From assembly GCA_016490735.1 (NCBI GenBank), contig JAEMWC010001516.1:36001-100000 (forward strand): a DNA stretch of 64,000 nt, written 5' to 3'. The position numbers and the translations under genes are program-made. The stretch is from Pachyseris speciosa. Its lineage: Eukaryota; Cnidaria; Anthozoa; Scleractinia; Pachyseridae. Below, in pieces: positions 43,255 through 55,307 of this stretch (the stretch's first letter is position 1; every line of letters begins with the position of its first letter). The notes under the pieces are model-generated. The model worked only from the letters and a program-made list of their open reading frames with translations. It was not told the origin of the DNA and ran no database searches.

Positions 43255-44650
43255 CATCGATCAGTCACGCTTGAAGCATCTTTGTTCTTACCACGTTCAG
43301 TTGCCGTCCTCTGTGTGTTATTAGAATACACATGCACAGACAAATTGAATCTATTTGTTAAATAATGAAAGACACTCAAAGCTTTCTTTTTTAGCTGTTT
43401 TAATTATTATTTATTGTGAATTTTAGATAACCCTTCAGTGAGGGAAGATGTTCCTATTAAAGGTTGTCCTGTCAATATTTGTAGTTTATTGTAAACAAAG
43501 CAGTGAAAAAATAGTTTCAAATACAATAAAAATATAACAGGTGGAATGCAGTGATTACTGCATGCACGCCATCCAGATGCCACGCACCTCTCAGTAACCT
43601 CTTATTTCATTGGTTCTTATTACCACGCAGCGCCATTATTTCAGGGCTAGGGTCCATTGTTTCTGTTGTTTGTTTATTGTTTTCTCAGCCAATCCTGTGA
43701 ACTGTTCCGAGAGCTGCGTGGTGCCTCACGCCATCGGCCAGAATGCTATTGTCTTTCACGACATGTACTTACGGTGCCTAGTTTATCGTCGCGCGGCATA
43801 ATAATTTGAATGTCCAAATCTAGTCGGCTGTGATTCGTCAACAGATTTATCTTTGGGTGACACTCGAGTAAATCCCAACGAGGTGCTATAAAGTTAACAA
43901 TAGCGCGACCAGCACTCTAAACAAAGAGTTTCGCAAATTCATGAGCAGCGATATTTTTATTTGACTCGATAGAATGACAAACTCCCGTTGGTGAAAACGC
44001 TAAATAGTCATGTAGAACAGGCGGTTTATTTTTCGGAGTGCGAAATGCGACGGCAGCTCAAACAGGGAGCTAATCTCAGGGGCACCCAACGACAAGTTCC
44101 GGTAGATATCTGTTCGGTGGAGGGTAATTCGCCTTGGGTTTTCGGCTTCAATTAAAGAGTGCACTCGGATTTTCGTAACTAAAACGTGGCCTAAAAGATT
44201 CGCAATGGAGAAATTATAGCCCCTAAGGTTTTCAGAAAGGTCGTATTTGCTGTTTTTGGCAGTCAAAAACGTCACCTAGCATTTTCGGAAAGAAAATAGT
44301 TCCCTAGAAATTTCGTGGAAAGTTTATATCAGCTTGCATTTTCTCAAAGGAAGATTTTGTTCCCTAACATTTTCGGACAATTAAAATTTCAGCTAGGGAA
44401 TCCGAACAGATGAACTTCTTCTAGCTTATGAAAACATCACTTTAAACAGACTTCAAACACCATAAGCTACTTAAAAATGCCTTTCTACAGCTTTAGGTTG
44501 ATTTGGCTCGTTGGGTGCCCCTGTAATCTGTGATCAGGAAATATCATTAAGCAGAAAACCAAATTAAGCAACTCGCTCTCTTCGAAATGTATTATTTTGT
44601 AAGTAAACGCTGGTGTTAGTGCGATTTAGAAACGTTCCCGGAACACGGCT
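43255..44650. repeat. Diverged paralogue of 4,750-6,480
   Basis: It shares, in order, the CATGCACAGACAAATTGAATC flank, the CTTACGGTGCCTAGTTTATCG exon-like block and GGAACACGGCTTTAG. It lacks the 750-bp TIR element and has its own MITE at 44,077. It is part of the older duplicate that carries gene C. Confidence 0.8.
44077..44523. mobile_element. TIR element CAGGGGCACCCAACGA (447 bp)
   Basis: The ends CAGGGGCACCCAACGA and TCGTTGGGTGCCCCTG are perfect inverse copies. TAATCT is duplicated (44071-44076, 44524-44529). The segmental copies have the uninterrupted site (GGGAGCTAACCTGCAATCAGG). No transposase is encoded. The 91-aa ORF inside is unrecognised. Confidence 0.88.
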
Positions 44651-44659
44651 TTAGTTTGC

Positions 44660-45740
44660 TTTGTTACTTTCTTTTTATACGCGCTGTATACCAATCAGGA
44701 TTTAATCTTTTGTTTCCTTTCATCAAGGCACGTCAAGTTTGACAAGTTCTTGTAAATAGAACTGACCGATCAAAGGAACACTAAAGTAATTTACATTTCT
44801 AACTTCGGTTTTCAGTTACAGCAGTTAGCCTTGAAATCGATATTAAGTTTGTATCTAGCCGGGTCTCTTAAAACATACAGAAGCGTAACAAAAAGGGCGC
44901 TAAAAGGTTACGGCCACCTGAATAGAAACATGACTTCGTACCTTTTACTAACGTGTCGGCGACCAACCTGTAAAGCTTGTCTTAGGCTACTGACGATGAA
45001 ATAGAAGCAGACCTGAAGCATCCTTAACTTACTGCAGAGATAGATCTTCTTATATTGTCCACATTCCAATAGCAAGAAGTCACATGAAGTCGGTAGTTTC
45101 ACGGTTACTGGGACTGTTTGGCTGATATCATTTACCGCCGCGAGGTTGATATTTTTCATCAAACGCAGATGTATGAGGGTCTATCGTGACATCTATCACG
45201 TGACATAAAAACATGTCCTTGATGAGCCAATGATACAGTGCCAAGGCTCAGATTTTGTAATGACGCATTTATTTTGTGCATTTGTTAGCCTGGTGATGGA
45301 GAAATGCGAATGAGCATAGCTTGCACTGTATGATCCTAAAACTTCTAAAGCCAGGCAAGGAGCCCCCAAAAGTCTAGTTGGACTGATAACATAAAAGCGA
45401 TCTTGAAACAGCGTTCAAGAGGTTATACATTACTGACATAAAGTATGGCTACTTTGCTAATTTTGAGTCGTGCTTTCGGATAGATGCTCGTTTGAAGGTT
45501 AATATCAAAACTAAAAAAAAAATAAAGGAAAACACAAACACGACAAACAAAACAAAGAAAATACCGTGAAAGGGTCAAGTTCATTTCAACGAGAAAGTCA
45601 CCATAAATGCACAATTTCATCGAAGGCCATTTTTCTTGTTTCTTGATCCGTCTGTGTCGATGTTGCCTGTAAATGAATATGTCAGTGAGAATCGCATACG
45701 GGGACTGCGGATTACTGATAATGCAGATGTGAGTGATCGT
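44660..45740. other. No recognisable gene
   Basis: ORFs of 84-110 aa on the minus strand match no family I know. No clear repeats. Confidence 0.45.
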
Positions 45741-45741
45741 C

Positions 45742-45960
45742 TCAGTTGTGAACACTACTTGAGAAAGTTTTTGCGGAATTCGAGCCCATGACCTCTCCGA
45801 TAGCGGTGCAGCGCCCTACCAACGGAGCTAACAAGCCAACTGGGAGCGGGTCGTTTTGTAGGTTCGTAATAAAATCGTGAACGGTGAAATAAATGAATAT
45901 GAAGAGATGAGAATTATATAAAGATGTTGGCTCTTTGAGGACTGATTTCAAACTCGGGTA
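45742..45960 (-). repeat. tRNA-derived SINE-like repeat
   Basis: On the minus strand a tRNA-like region (45,771-45,838) has an A box (TTAGCTCCGTTGGTAGG) and a B box (GGCTCGAATTCC), the internal polymerase III promoter. The acceptor ends do not pair properly, and unrelated sequence extends beyond both ends, so it is a tRNA-derived repeat or tRNA pseudogene rather than a gene. Confidence 0.65.
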
Positions 45961-46673
45961 GTCGCCTTTTGCACTGTCAGAGCGTCAAATAATTGCGGAT
46001 TTACTTTCGAACACCTTCTATTAACGGACCTATGTCACGAGTTTTTAATATTAATCTGAAAAGCTTAAAAAGATATTGGAAGCAAGGAAAACCCAGAAAC
46101 AATGATTCAGTTTTGTTATAATTATTTTACCAATTTACCAAAAGTATGATTTTATCATGAAGTGGATTGCAACTTGAAAAAATCTGGTCATGGCCAACTT
46201 TTTCAACTTCTCTTCTTGTGCTGTGGAAAAATAGCCAAACAGAGATTTATGGTTTACTTTCCTTTGAGAAAATAGCTTGATTTCTTTGTTTTGGTGTTCT
46301 AGGGGGTGGTAGTTGAAGATACTTGGTTTAATTTAATGACCTCCAAAACATAAAAATCACCATGACAAAGTCCCTTTAAGCCGTCAGTTGTAAAAGTCCC
46401 AAGAATTACTCCCCTACTGTAATTTTGACCGCTATTAGGCAGTCACCTCTATTATGCGGTCTCGGTCACCCTTAACTTAGTTCCAACGAGCTGTTTCTTT
46501 TGACCTGCATTAAACGGCCACTTTCTAAACGGAAATCACTCAAATATAATGCCAATACTGACTACAGGAACGTGCTGGTTTTTGGTTCGTTTTACACTAT
46601 ATTATTACCTAATCATACCATTCTATTCAGTGCTGAAGACCTTAACCGAGTAAATGATTTTTTGAGGGCCTTT

Positions 46674-47214
46674 GAGTATAAACTGTTACAAAATGGCGTT
46701 TTCGTGTTTGACTCAACCTGTATTAAGTGGTCACTAAGCCATACCCCGAGGGTGACCGTTTAACAACACAGGTTTGACTGCATCTTTTTTAATTGTTGTA
46801 GCAAACTTGATACCAACTTACTATCCATTGCTCACCTTAATGTTTAAAGAGCCTCCAAAGAAGTCACGTAACAAGGCAGTACCTTCAACCTTCACGTGAC
46901 AGAAGCCAACAATATTCTGTGATATTCATCTGGATTCATATCAACGAATTAAACTATGCAAATCACGACTCTGCCATCCAAAAACTGCGAAGAGACTGGA
47001 ACGAGTAAGGAGTTGTAGCGCCGTTTGAGCAGACAGGGTACTTGTATAAATGGCAGCAGTAGTAGCTGTTTTTGACGAAGCATATTTAACAACAGCTATT
47101 TCATTCAGCGGATCTAAAAGCGTTCAGAAGTGAAGTGCATGCCAAAGCAAAAATATGCTAGTTTCCTCAAATTATACTGAAAATTATGCCAGCACAATCT
47201 ATAAAAGCTGGAGT
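46674..47214 (+). repeat. Paralogous flank shared with 17,374-18,445
   Basis: It lies upstream of the gene D block and is collinear with the flank upstream of gene B. It is an empty site for the CGGAGTCGG MITE and shows the remains of an ATTATGC element (TATGCCAGCACAATC). Confidence 0.8.
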
Positions 47215-47609
47215 CGAAACATTTCTGCAATAATTCAAAACAAGATCAGAAATTTAATTACTCTGAAATATAGACATTTATGATAACTTACTTGAATTTA
47301 CTTTATTAGAATTATTACAAAGGAAGAAGCGGTCAGCGTTCAGTATGACGGTCGTAGGCATATTTTTGAGTCTTGCAATATTATTCCTTTTTTCACTGGC
47401 TGCTAATTTGTCAGCATTTGTTAAAAATACTCGTAAGGAAAACAAATGCACAAGGAATCGCTAGGAAAGCACTGTAGATGCCAAGTTCCATGCCGACCAC
47501 CTTCCGATAAATGGCAACCTGCTTCTCTTCCGAAATTTAAAAAGAAGCCAAAACGTTGTCAGATATGTGTCATAACCTTGTCATTCCTGTGTCACATTTA
47601 TTTAATGAA

Positions 47610-48567
47610 GTTTCAGATTTACAATCAAATCAAATCAACCGTTCAATCTAAGGTAGGCTTAAAACAGAGTACCAGACTCCTTAAAAATAAGCCACCTATT
47701 ACTACATCATAAATAAATCTATAGAATTAATTATATTAATTACTTGTATAAAGGACATACGCCTGTGGATGGAACACGACAAACTCCTTCTCAACGATGA
47801 TAAAACGGAATTTCTTATCATAGGAACCCGACAACAGTTAACTAAAGTTAATATTTCTTCGATTACCGTGGGCAACTCTGATGTAATGAGATCGTCAGTT
47901 GTGAAAAATCTCGGTGTTTTTATTGATGACAAGCTGTCGATGAACTCCCAAGTGAACAAAATTTGTAATACATCATTCTATTATCTTCATAACATTATGC
48001 GAATAAGAAAACATTTATCGCGTAAATCCACCGAGACCTTAATTCATGCGTTTGTGTCAAGCCGATTAGATTACTGCAACAGCTTACTCTATGGACTTCC
48101 ACAAGTACAAATTGAAAAGTTACAAAGTTCAGAATGCAGCTGCAAGACTAATTTTTAAGGAACCGAAGTTCAGTCATATCACACCAGTCTTATATCAGCT
48201 TCACTGGCTTCCAATTAAGTACCGCATTGAGTTTAAAATTCTGCTCTTTAACTTTAAAGCAATTCACGGCATGGCGCCTGATTATATCTGTAAATTGATC
48301 AGTCGAAAATCATCAACTAGATATTTACTCAGATCTAGCCAAAGAATTATGCTTGAGATTCCTAGTGGCAAGATACTCTCAACACTTGGAGGAAGAGCTT
48401 TTTGTTATGCAGCCCCGAAGCTTTGGAACAATCTGCCCTGTAAAATATCTAGCCTTGACTCTCTTTCAAGTTTTAAGTGCCACCTCAAAACATATCTTTT
48501 TAAACAAGCTTTTAACTTGTAAATCTTATACATTTTAATTCGTCAAATATTTATTGTTTACCTTGTA

Positions 48568-48600
<33 letters not shown>

Positions 48601-48750
48601 TATACATTAATTTATTTTTAATCATAACTGCTTGTAAATTCATTTATTTTTAATCATTTATTAAATTGTAAAGCGCATTTGATCATGTTCGGCATGAAAA
48701 ATGCGCTATATAAGTTTCAATTATTATTATTATTAATTATTATTATTAAT
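47610..48750 (+). mobile_element. 5'-truncated LINE with ATT-repeat tail
   Basis: Two overlapping frames, 47,769-48,158 and 48,091-48,522, encode the C-terminal third of a non-LTR reverse transcriptase. They contain NDDKTEFLIIGT, VVKNLGVFIDDKLSM, SRLDYCNSLLYGLP, then QNAAARLIF, LHWLPIKYRIEFKIL and a C-terminal APKLWNNLP motif. One frameshift near 48,115 separates them. The 3' end carries AATGCGCTATATAAG followed by (ATT)n, a usual tail for this LINE type. It is inactive, lacking the endonuclease and the RT catalytic core. Confidence 0.88.
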
Positions 48751-48795
48751 TAAGTAATAAAATTATCTTAAAAGTTACCATAAATGGATCAATGA

Positions 48796-49065
48796 TTAGG
48801 TAAAATACAATGTAAAGTTAAAAAAATCAACATTAAACTTATCAAAATAAAAGGTCATCAAATTCTTACTGAAGATTGACAAGGCATTTGATTCTCTTAT
48901 ACTAAGCGGTAAATCGTTCCACAGACGACAGTGTTTCAGGGCGAAACCTGAGAAGAAGTCCCTAATGACTACCACGTACAGCGTCATAAGCAGCGTGTGG
49001 ATAATGTTCGCCTCCAATAACCGTTTTTCCCACAACTCACTAAGGTTCAGCTCAATGGTTTGCAC
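48796..49065 (-). pseudogene. LINE C-terminal fragment, second family
   Basis: The minus-strand peptide contains ALKHCRLWNDLPLSIRESNA, the stop-proximal motif of non-LTR RT proteins. It is distinct from the LINE at 47,610. Part of this piece (from about 48,937) is also in the segmental copies near 2,110 and 20,300. Confidence 0.6.
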
Positions 49066-49634
49066 AGTCTAAGGAGTGTGTGAAATTACTTTCCTTGTAC
49101 TATTTGTATACCTTTTCCAAAACACAGATCATCGCGCACGCGTACTATTTCCCGCGTGAAATAGTTCGGAAGTGCCTTGCAGGGGAATCCAGGTCCCGTT
49201 TGCACCTTACCTTTTGGTCTTTTTTTCCCGTTACTGTGGCTGTTTATTTAGAGGGCCTCAGACCAATAAAGTTGAAAAAAAAATTGTAATGAGAAGATAA
49301 CTGATTTCAGACACCATATAGATAAGTACTTCTCAGTATCCTGTACTCAATTGTTCGGTGACCATATCGTACAGTACTTTAAGAAATTTAATACGCCAAG
49401 TCAAAAGCTATAGCCATTTTTAACAGGATGATAAGCTACATATCGAACAAGCGACACCAAAATGTCGCCACTTACTGAAAACAATTCAAACAAAGTTACC
49501 AAGTCATAAAGCTTTGCTTAGAATGTCATGCAAGAAAAATCTGACAGAAGAAAAGCAATATACGCATTGTACTTAGTTAAACACTCTCTTTCATTTACTT
49601 AATATCTCAGTAAATTTTTAAACGTGCGTAAGTA

Positions 49635-51026
49635 TTATTCTTGAGGAACTTTTAACCATTTGAAATTTGAAATAGAATTCTTCAGTAGCATTCCTTTTTT
49701 CCATGTGAACTGTATTCTCAGTTTCTTAATAGTCATAGAAAAGCTTGAATAATGTGACCCCACAAAAATGTCCGCATGAGCGCAGGTGAGTTGTTCACAA
49801 AGTCCTAACATGTCTTGAACTAGAATACTCTGTACGTCTCTAAACTTTAATTGCTCGGCAAAATCATCAGCAAAGAGCAGATTGAATCCTGCTTGTCTAA
49901 AAGGTTGAAACCAAGTTTTGTTTCTTTCATCCGTTGCGACGTAAAGTGTTTTTGTAAGGCTCAGCGCCTTTTGCTTTCGTAATTGCTGTAGCCAATACTC
50001 TTGTTTTAATTGAAAACTGGATGGGTGATCTGTTCTGCGCACGTGAACTGCGTTGAAGGGATGTCCTATCAGTTCTGAAATTGTCTGGGCTCGCTTACGA
50101 ATTTGTGATGATAAATGAATGAATTGCATGGCCCAGTCATGTGCCTGTTGAACAACCTTTATATTAAAGGAGAACAGCCTCGCACTTCTTAAAGATCCTT
50201 CCGAAAAGTACATCAGATCTTCATTTTTATATGGCAGTTCGTCCATAATTCCCCAAACGGGTCGATAGCTGTGAGCTTTAAACTGTTCCAGTTCGTCTTT
50301 ACAAATATGTCTGTAACGAGGTATGTTTTCAAAGGAGGGTAAGTTTTCCATTTGCTGGTGAAGAACTTTCCACTTTTCCTTATCCGTCTTGTGTGGTAGG
50401 ACATCAACCCATATTCCAACCAGGGGGTGGTGACAAATAATGGCCCACTTTAAATGACTGTATTTCTGTTTAAACTCTGTATGACTAAACCTAAATTCCT
50501 TGACCGGAAGCAGTTTTGATAAACGTTTTAGGTCAATGACTCTTGATAATGGTATCAACTTGTCCTTGGGAAGCATATCGTATTTGTCATAGCCACCTTG
50601 AATGTCCTTCCTTGTTTTGATTTGAAGCAATTCATGATGAGGCGCCAATGGGTGAACAATGAGGGTGCGATTCAGTAGCTTGGCCAAGACAACCGCGATT
50701 TCAAATACCTCACGTTGATTATTCCACCCCCCACCAGAAGGGTGATAAGACAAGTATTTGACTCCTTGGCGTTTTTCACACGTCAACTTGGCATCGATAT
50801 AAACCTGGTCATGTTCTTCTAAACATGTGGATGGGCTTCCAGATATGTACCAGAAAGGGGAAAATACATTTTGTGAAAAAGTTGATAGAATTATTATTAA
50901 GCTCACACAACTCAAGCAGACGAGAATGAAAACCCCCCGGTTAATATTTCGCATAATGGCCTTGATAGCAATCAGTTCGTAGTTTTTTCCTTCCCGTGTT
51001 AATAATGAGGAGTTCACTTCCAGCAA
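49635..51026 (-). CDS. O-fucosyltransferase-like protein D
   Basis: A single-exon ORF of 463 residues from the first ATG. The ATG at residue 25 (50,952-50,954) aligns within one codon of the start of C and places the hydrophobic anchor at the very N-terminus, so the ~439-aa form is at least as likely. After the anchor come a CLEEHDQ stem, GGGWNNQR, HVRRTDH, ATDE and GSHYSSFS, as in C. The two proteins are alike over their full length, including the C-terminal tail up to NFKWLKVP, which D shares with A and B rather than with C. D's 3' flank also matches A and B. Predicted role: lumenal fucosyl transfer from GDP-fucose. The acceptor is not predictable from sequence. Confidence 0.86.
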   Translation of the reverse strand: MLEVNSSLLTREGKNYELIAIKAIMRNINRGVFILVCLSCVSLIIILSTFSQNVFSPFWYISGSPSTCLEEHDQVYIDAKLTCEKRQGVKYLSYHPSGGGWNNQREVFEIAVVLAKLLNRTLIVHPLAPHHELLQIKTRKDIQGGYDKYDMLPKDKLIPLSRVIDLKRLSKLLPVKEFRFSHTEFKQKYSHLKWAIICHHPLVGIWVDVLPHKTDKEKWKVLHQQMENLPSFENIPRYRHICKDELEQFKAHSYRPVWGIMDELPYKNEDLMYFSEGSLRSARLFSFNIKVVQQAHDWAMQFIHLSSQIRKRAQTISELIGHPFNAVHVRRTDHPSSFQLKQEYWLQQLRKQKALSLTKTLYVATDERNKTWFQPFRQAGFNLLFADDFAEQLKFRDVQSILVQDMLGLCEQLTCAHADIFVGSHYSSFSMTIKKLRIQFTWKKGMLLKNSISNFKWLKVPQE

Positions 51027-51416
51027 ACTAACTGAACCACGTTCATGTCCCGACTGCTATCTTCGTATGGCAGTGGTGGCTAAACTGGAGGATCGACTAC
51101 CACATATGAACAACAAGTACAATTTTGTAGTGCGCTAGTGGAACATCGCAGTACTTCAGTCATGTAGGGAATCTCAAGTCCTATCAATATAATAAGATGT
51201 AGTGTTATAAAGTGAATGTCGTATATTTCATATTTCCGTTATCCAAGGGTCTTATTCTTCCAAGGATTTGATTGGAAGTTTGTGTGGTCGCATTAGTATG
51301 TTTGGGTATCCCTGAATTAGCACGGTCTGGAAATCTTCATATCCCCCATCACGGTTCGTAAACCCAATCAAGTCTACAGATTGAGTATTTAACAGAACTC
51401 TGGATGTTCACGCGTG

Positions 51417-51456
51417 TATAGTGAGTAGTGAGTAGTGAGTAGTGAGTAGTTAGTGG
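51417..51456 (+). repeat. (GTGAGTA)n microsatellite
   Basis: About five tandem 7-bp units, the last with a variant T. Confidence 0.9.
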
Positions 51457-51838
51457 TTGTTTAGTAGTGGTCAGAGTTAGAAGAACACTAGAGTTAGAAC
51501 TGAAAGATGCCCTAGAGATTAAAGATCACTGGGAATGTTAGAGCGTGTTGAACAAATAAATACAAAATATAAGGGTCGGAGGGACGACCGGAGGGTCTTG
51601 GTAACTATTCGCTATAACGCAAGTTAGCCTACCTTTTGAGTAGAAAGGCGGATACGGTAACATAAATAGATGGAGAACTCGATCATTTCTTTGTAAAAGT
51701 GTTGGAGGATTCAACAAGATTTGTGAATAAACCTGTTCAACAGTAAGGAGGAGGTCAGTTCAGCTCCCATCGAACAACTCGTCCTAAGCGAAACGATGTA
51801 CATTGCTGTTGGGCATCCAGCAAACGCAATTTACGTAC

Positions 51839-52514
51839 AGGGGCGAAGCGAGGTTTTTGAATAGTTGTAGGCCTCTTTTTAACGCGAGAGTTGTTATCAC
51901 GCCAAAGGCATGTATAGAGCGCCGAAGTTGCGAACTTCTAGGGGGTCCGGCGGTATTCTCTCCCGGAAAGTTTTTTACTGAAACCTCTAAAACGCCATTT
52001 TATGCATTCCTCAGACTCGAAAAGTGTTTGTGAAGTCAAGATATATACCCTGACTTTTACCATAATTTTGAACCAGAGAGCCAAAAGTTTCATAACCCAG
52101 TATTCCCTAAGCAAGAAATGGCCATTTTATTTGCCATGCGGGATGAATGTGATCTGAATTCCCCTTAACCACGCACACAAATTATTTTGAGAACGAAAAA
52201 ACTATTCCTAGAAGAAACTGTCGATGGTTCCGCTTCGCCATGGCTGCCAAGGAACTTCGCTGTCTTGCCATATGTAACCGCTGTACGATCGTCGGTAGCA
52301 CTTTTCATAGCCTGCGGGCTCCTAAGTTTTCCCTTGCTTTCGTAATGTGAGAAATGTCGTTTTACAGGTTTCAGGAAAACAAATTACCGTGGAAGAATAC
52401 CCCCGAACCCCTAGAAGCTCGCAACTTCGGCGCTCGACACATGATTTCGGCGTGATAACGACAATCGCGTTAAAAAAAGGCCTACAACTATTCAACAACC
52501 TCGCTACGCCCCTG
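51839..52514. mobile_element. TIR element CAGGGGCGAAGCGAGG (~0.68 kb)
   Basis: The ends are CAGGGGCGAAGCGAGG and CAGGGGCGTAGCGAGG (inverted). The similarity continues for ~100 bp: TTGAATAGTTGTAGGCC, GTGATAACG, GCGCCGAAGTTGCGA. No target duplication is obvious. No transposase is encoded. Confidence 0.78.
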
Positions 52515-53640
52515 TCTTGAACGATGAAAGTTAATTTAGCTAGTACCGCACGTTTTTAGGTTATTATCTAGTATGGTTGTAGACAACCCTGCAGGTCGAG
52601 AGTTTTCTTTCGAGTGTTGTCTTTTCTCTTTATGTTACCTGATCCAGCCGGCGCCGTGATCCGCGCTGCAGGAATGTAGTCGATGCTGCTAATTGCGGAG
52701 TAATTGCTTGGTTGTTGTGCAAAGTTTATAAGTAGCAGCATATCTCTTTGAGGTTGGATTTTCTTAGTTTTTAGTTTGTATTGTGCGTAACCAAAACCGA
52801 CGCTAAAATCATGACGCCGAAACCCAAGCGACGCGTTATGATTGGCTGAGGAATGTATTTTTTTGTTGGACGGTAACCCCTTAGGCGGCAATGGCCTTCT
52901 TTAATCCCACATTAGCCACGTTCCTTTTCCCAAAAACCGTTAATAAAATCCTACCAGAAACTCGTAGAGGAATTCAAAAGTTATTCCCAAGCAAAAGGTA
53001 ATTCGATCGCCTATCACTGCCATCGCTGAAGTAAGTGCGTCATAACTTTCTTGAGCGTGATCTGTTTTACAACAACTTCGTAAACTACAAAAAGCTTCAT
53101 GACAAAGTAATTAACTCGACGTAAATCGTATATTTTAAATATTCTCGCGTAACTAAGATAGAATCACATACGGTAGTTCCACAGCTCTTTTCTATTAGTG
53201 ATCGTCTACGTTAGAATTAAAAGTAGAATTAGAATTCGTTTGAATTCATAGCGCGAATAAATCCTAAGTGGACGAGTAAACAACTGACTCACTGTTCGTG
53301 CCGCGCGCGCATAAACTAATTTCTGTCAGCGAAGATTAACTTCGGCAGTGCTTTCCAACAATTCAATTCCTGAATTAACTAGAACAAAGGCTTCTTGCAA
53401 AGCAAAAGTCGCTGAGGTAATTAAGATGTTCGACCCATGCACAGGAACTGTACATGAACATGCGCGCGTCGCACTTGATATGTGTCAATTATTCTAATCA
53501 AATGCAGGTCACGTTCCTACACGTTTCCGAACACTTTTGAGCAAGCCAAGTATTTGGCGATGGAAAAACAAGTTGCGAACAATCGCGGATAAATATCACC
53601 ACTCCTAAAAACGCTTAAAAGTCAGACGTTAAAATATATG
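52515..53640. other. No recognisable gene
   Basis: AT-rich with isolated short ORFs. A run of TAGAATTAAAAGTAGAATTAGAATTCG at about 53,212 is low-complexity. Nothing else can be supported. Confidence 0.45.
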
Positions 53641-53647
53641 TTACTAA

Positions 53648-53945
53648 GACTTACACGAGTTTGCTGATAATTGTAAGGGTGCCGAGAAACTAAATGGCTG
53701 GTCTGGAGAAAATTTGGCACTAGGACTTCCGTTATTTCTTAAAGGGCGTGTTAGTGCTTGGTTCAAATCTTTATAGCACGGTAGTGAGTTGACTTTTGAT
53801 GAATTAATCTCTACTTTGATAGAGCATTTTGCTTCTGGCCTAATGAGTGGGCGTATTCGGCAGGCTTTGAGCCATCGCCGCCAGCAAGGAAAGGAGCCCG
53901 TGATTATTCGTGTACTCCCTTTGATCACATTTGAATTTGTCTAGG
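53648..53945 (+). pseudogene. LTR-retrotransposon Gag relic
   Basis: The plus-strand reading has the Retrotrans_gag pattern: LNGWSGENLALGLPLFLKGR, VSAWFKSL, then a TAG, then LTFDELISTLIEHFASG and an arginine-rich RQALSHRRQQGKEPV. The single in-frame stop and the absence of a start, protease or RT nearby mark it as a fragment. The hallmarks are the hydrophobic LPLFLKG-x-x-x-x-WF segment and the F-x-x-L-x-x-x-L-x-x-x-F segment. The longer minus-strand ORF over the same bases is an antisense shadow. Confidence 0.7.
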
Positions 53946-53949
53946 TCTG

Positions 53950-55300
53950 AGTGGTAAAGCTTTTACACTGTAAGGGTAAAAAACTGGAATCATACAGTCA
54001 TGCAGTGTCATTGAAAATGTTTAGTTTCTCGGATATAAAATCCTGTAATGCGAGTCTTCTACGTCACCATTACAGGGACTGTGGAGGGCGAGGGGCTGGT
54101 GGGGCTATAGCCCTATCACTCTATCACTTTTTGTCTTGGATTGATTTTTAGGGCTCCAGATGACATGAATAATGTATGAATTTTACCATTTGAACTTGAC
54201 CAGACTTTTTTTTCATTAGAAAAGACTTAATTTACTACTTCACAAACAATACTGAACAACACTATCTTGCATTACACTGCACTACCTCACTTTTACTTAC
54301 CTAAATTATTTTGCTATATATTACACTGCATTAAAGAACAAATAACAATATGCTGAAGTTAATTACTAATTACACAGCTCATAACAACACCTTACATCCC
54401 TGTACGATTTTGTGTAAAAAGTTAAAAGAGAGAAAAACTTCGCCTTACTGTATTATGTTGTTCAATGGCTTCAACTTTTCATTCTGGATGCTTAGTCTGT
54501 TATTCTTTAAGGCAACTGAGCGTTCGATAGATTCCGAGTATTTTAGTTTGACTAGATAACTTGGGTTTAAGAAGGTAAAGAATTTTCAAGCCGATTATGG
54601 CATATTATCTGTTGTCCAGCAATAATTAAAAAGTCCAATGAGGACGCTCAGTATAATATGTAAGGCCAATGAAGAATGATGTCGCAGTCGTGGCCAGATG
54701 TTTTAGCCCTTCCTCCGTGCATGGCCCTGCATTAATGTAATACTGACATATGTTTCAAGTTCTTCCATCCAAGTATTACATATGTACATTAATTTCACTT
54801 CTTATCATCTTTCTTTTCAGATTTTTAGTGGAAACGCGGGACCATACGGAGTGGTTAAAATGACTTGGCCACCGGTTACGTTCGAGTTTACCCGGTTTTC
54901 TGGAACGTTGATTTAGTTCTCATGTTATGGCTGTGCTTACTCATAAACGAGCAAGCCATGGTTAATTTTATTGAGTAACGGATGAAAAGAGTAATTACCA
55001 GTTATAGAATTGAAAGTTGATCTAATTATTGCTTAGGTTCTCTCGGACCCGAGTGAGCGGCGGAATCGAGCCTAATTATTGCTACGCATATTTCCAGTGT
55101 ATTTCTGTGTTTATACTTGCACTTGACAAATTAATCCTAACCTCAATTCTAGTTTTTTTGTTATTTTCCTATTTTTGAAACAAAATGGACTTCACTGTAA
55201 TCTCGCTGAATTGAAGTATATTTAACAATTATTCACCGCAGTGGAGGTGAATAATTGTGGATATAAATATCCACCACGTTCACCGACACGGAGGTGAATA
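53950..55300. other. No recognisable gene
   Basis: AT-rich sequence with a few GGAGGTGAATAATTG phrases toward the right end. Nothing coding. Confidence 0.45.
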
Positions 55301-55307
55301 ATTGTTT

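Noticed and set aside
53644..53928. 94-aa minus-strand ORF
   Set aside because: It is antisense to the Gag-like reading on the plus strand, which carries the recognisable pattern.
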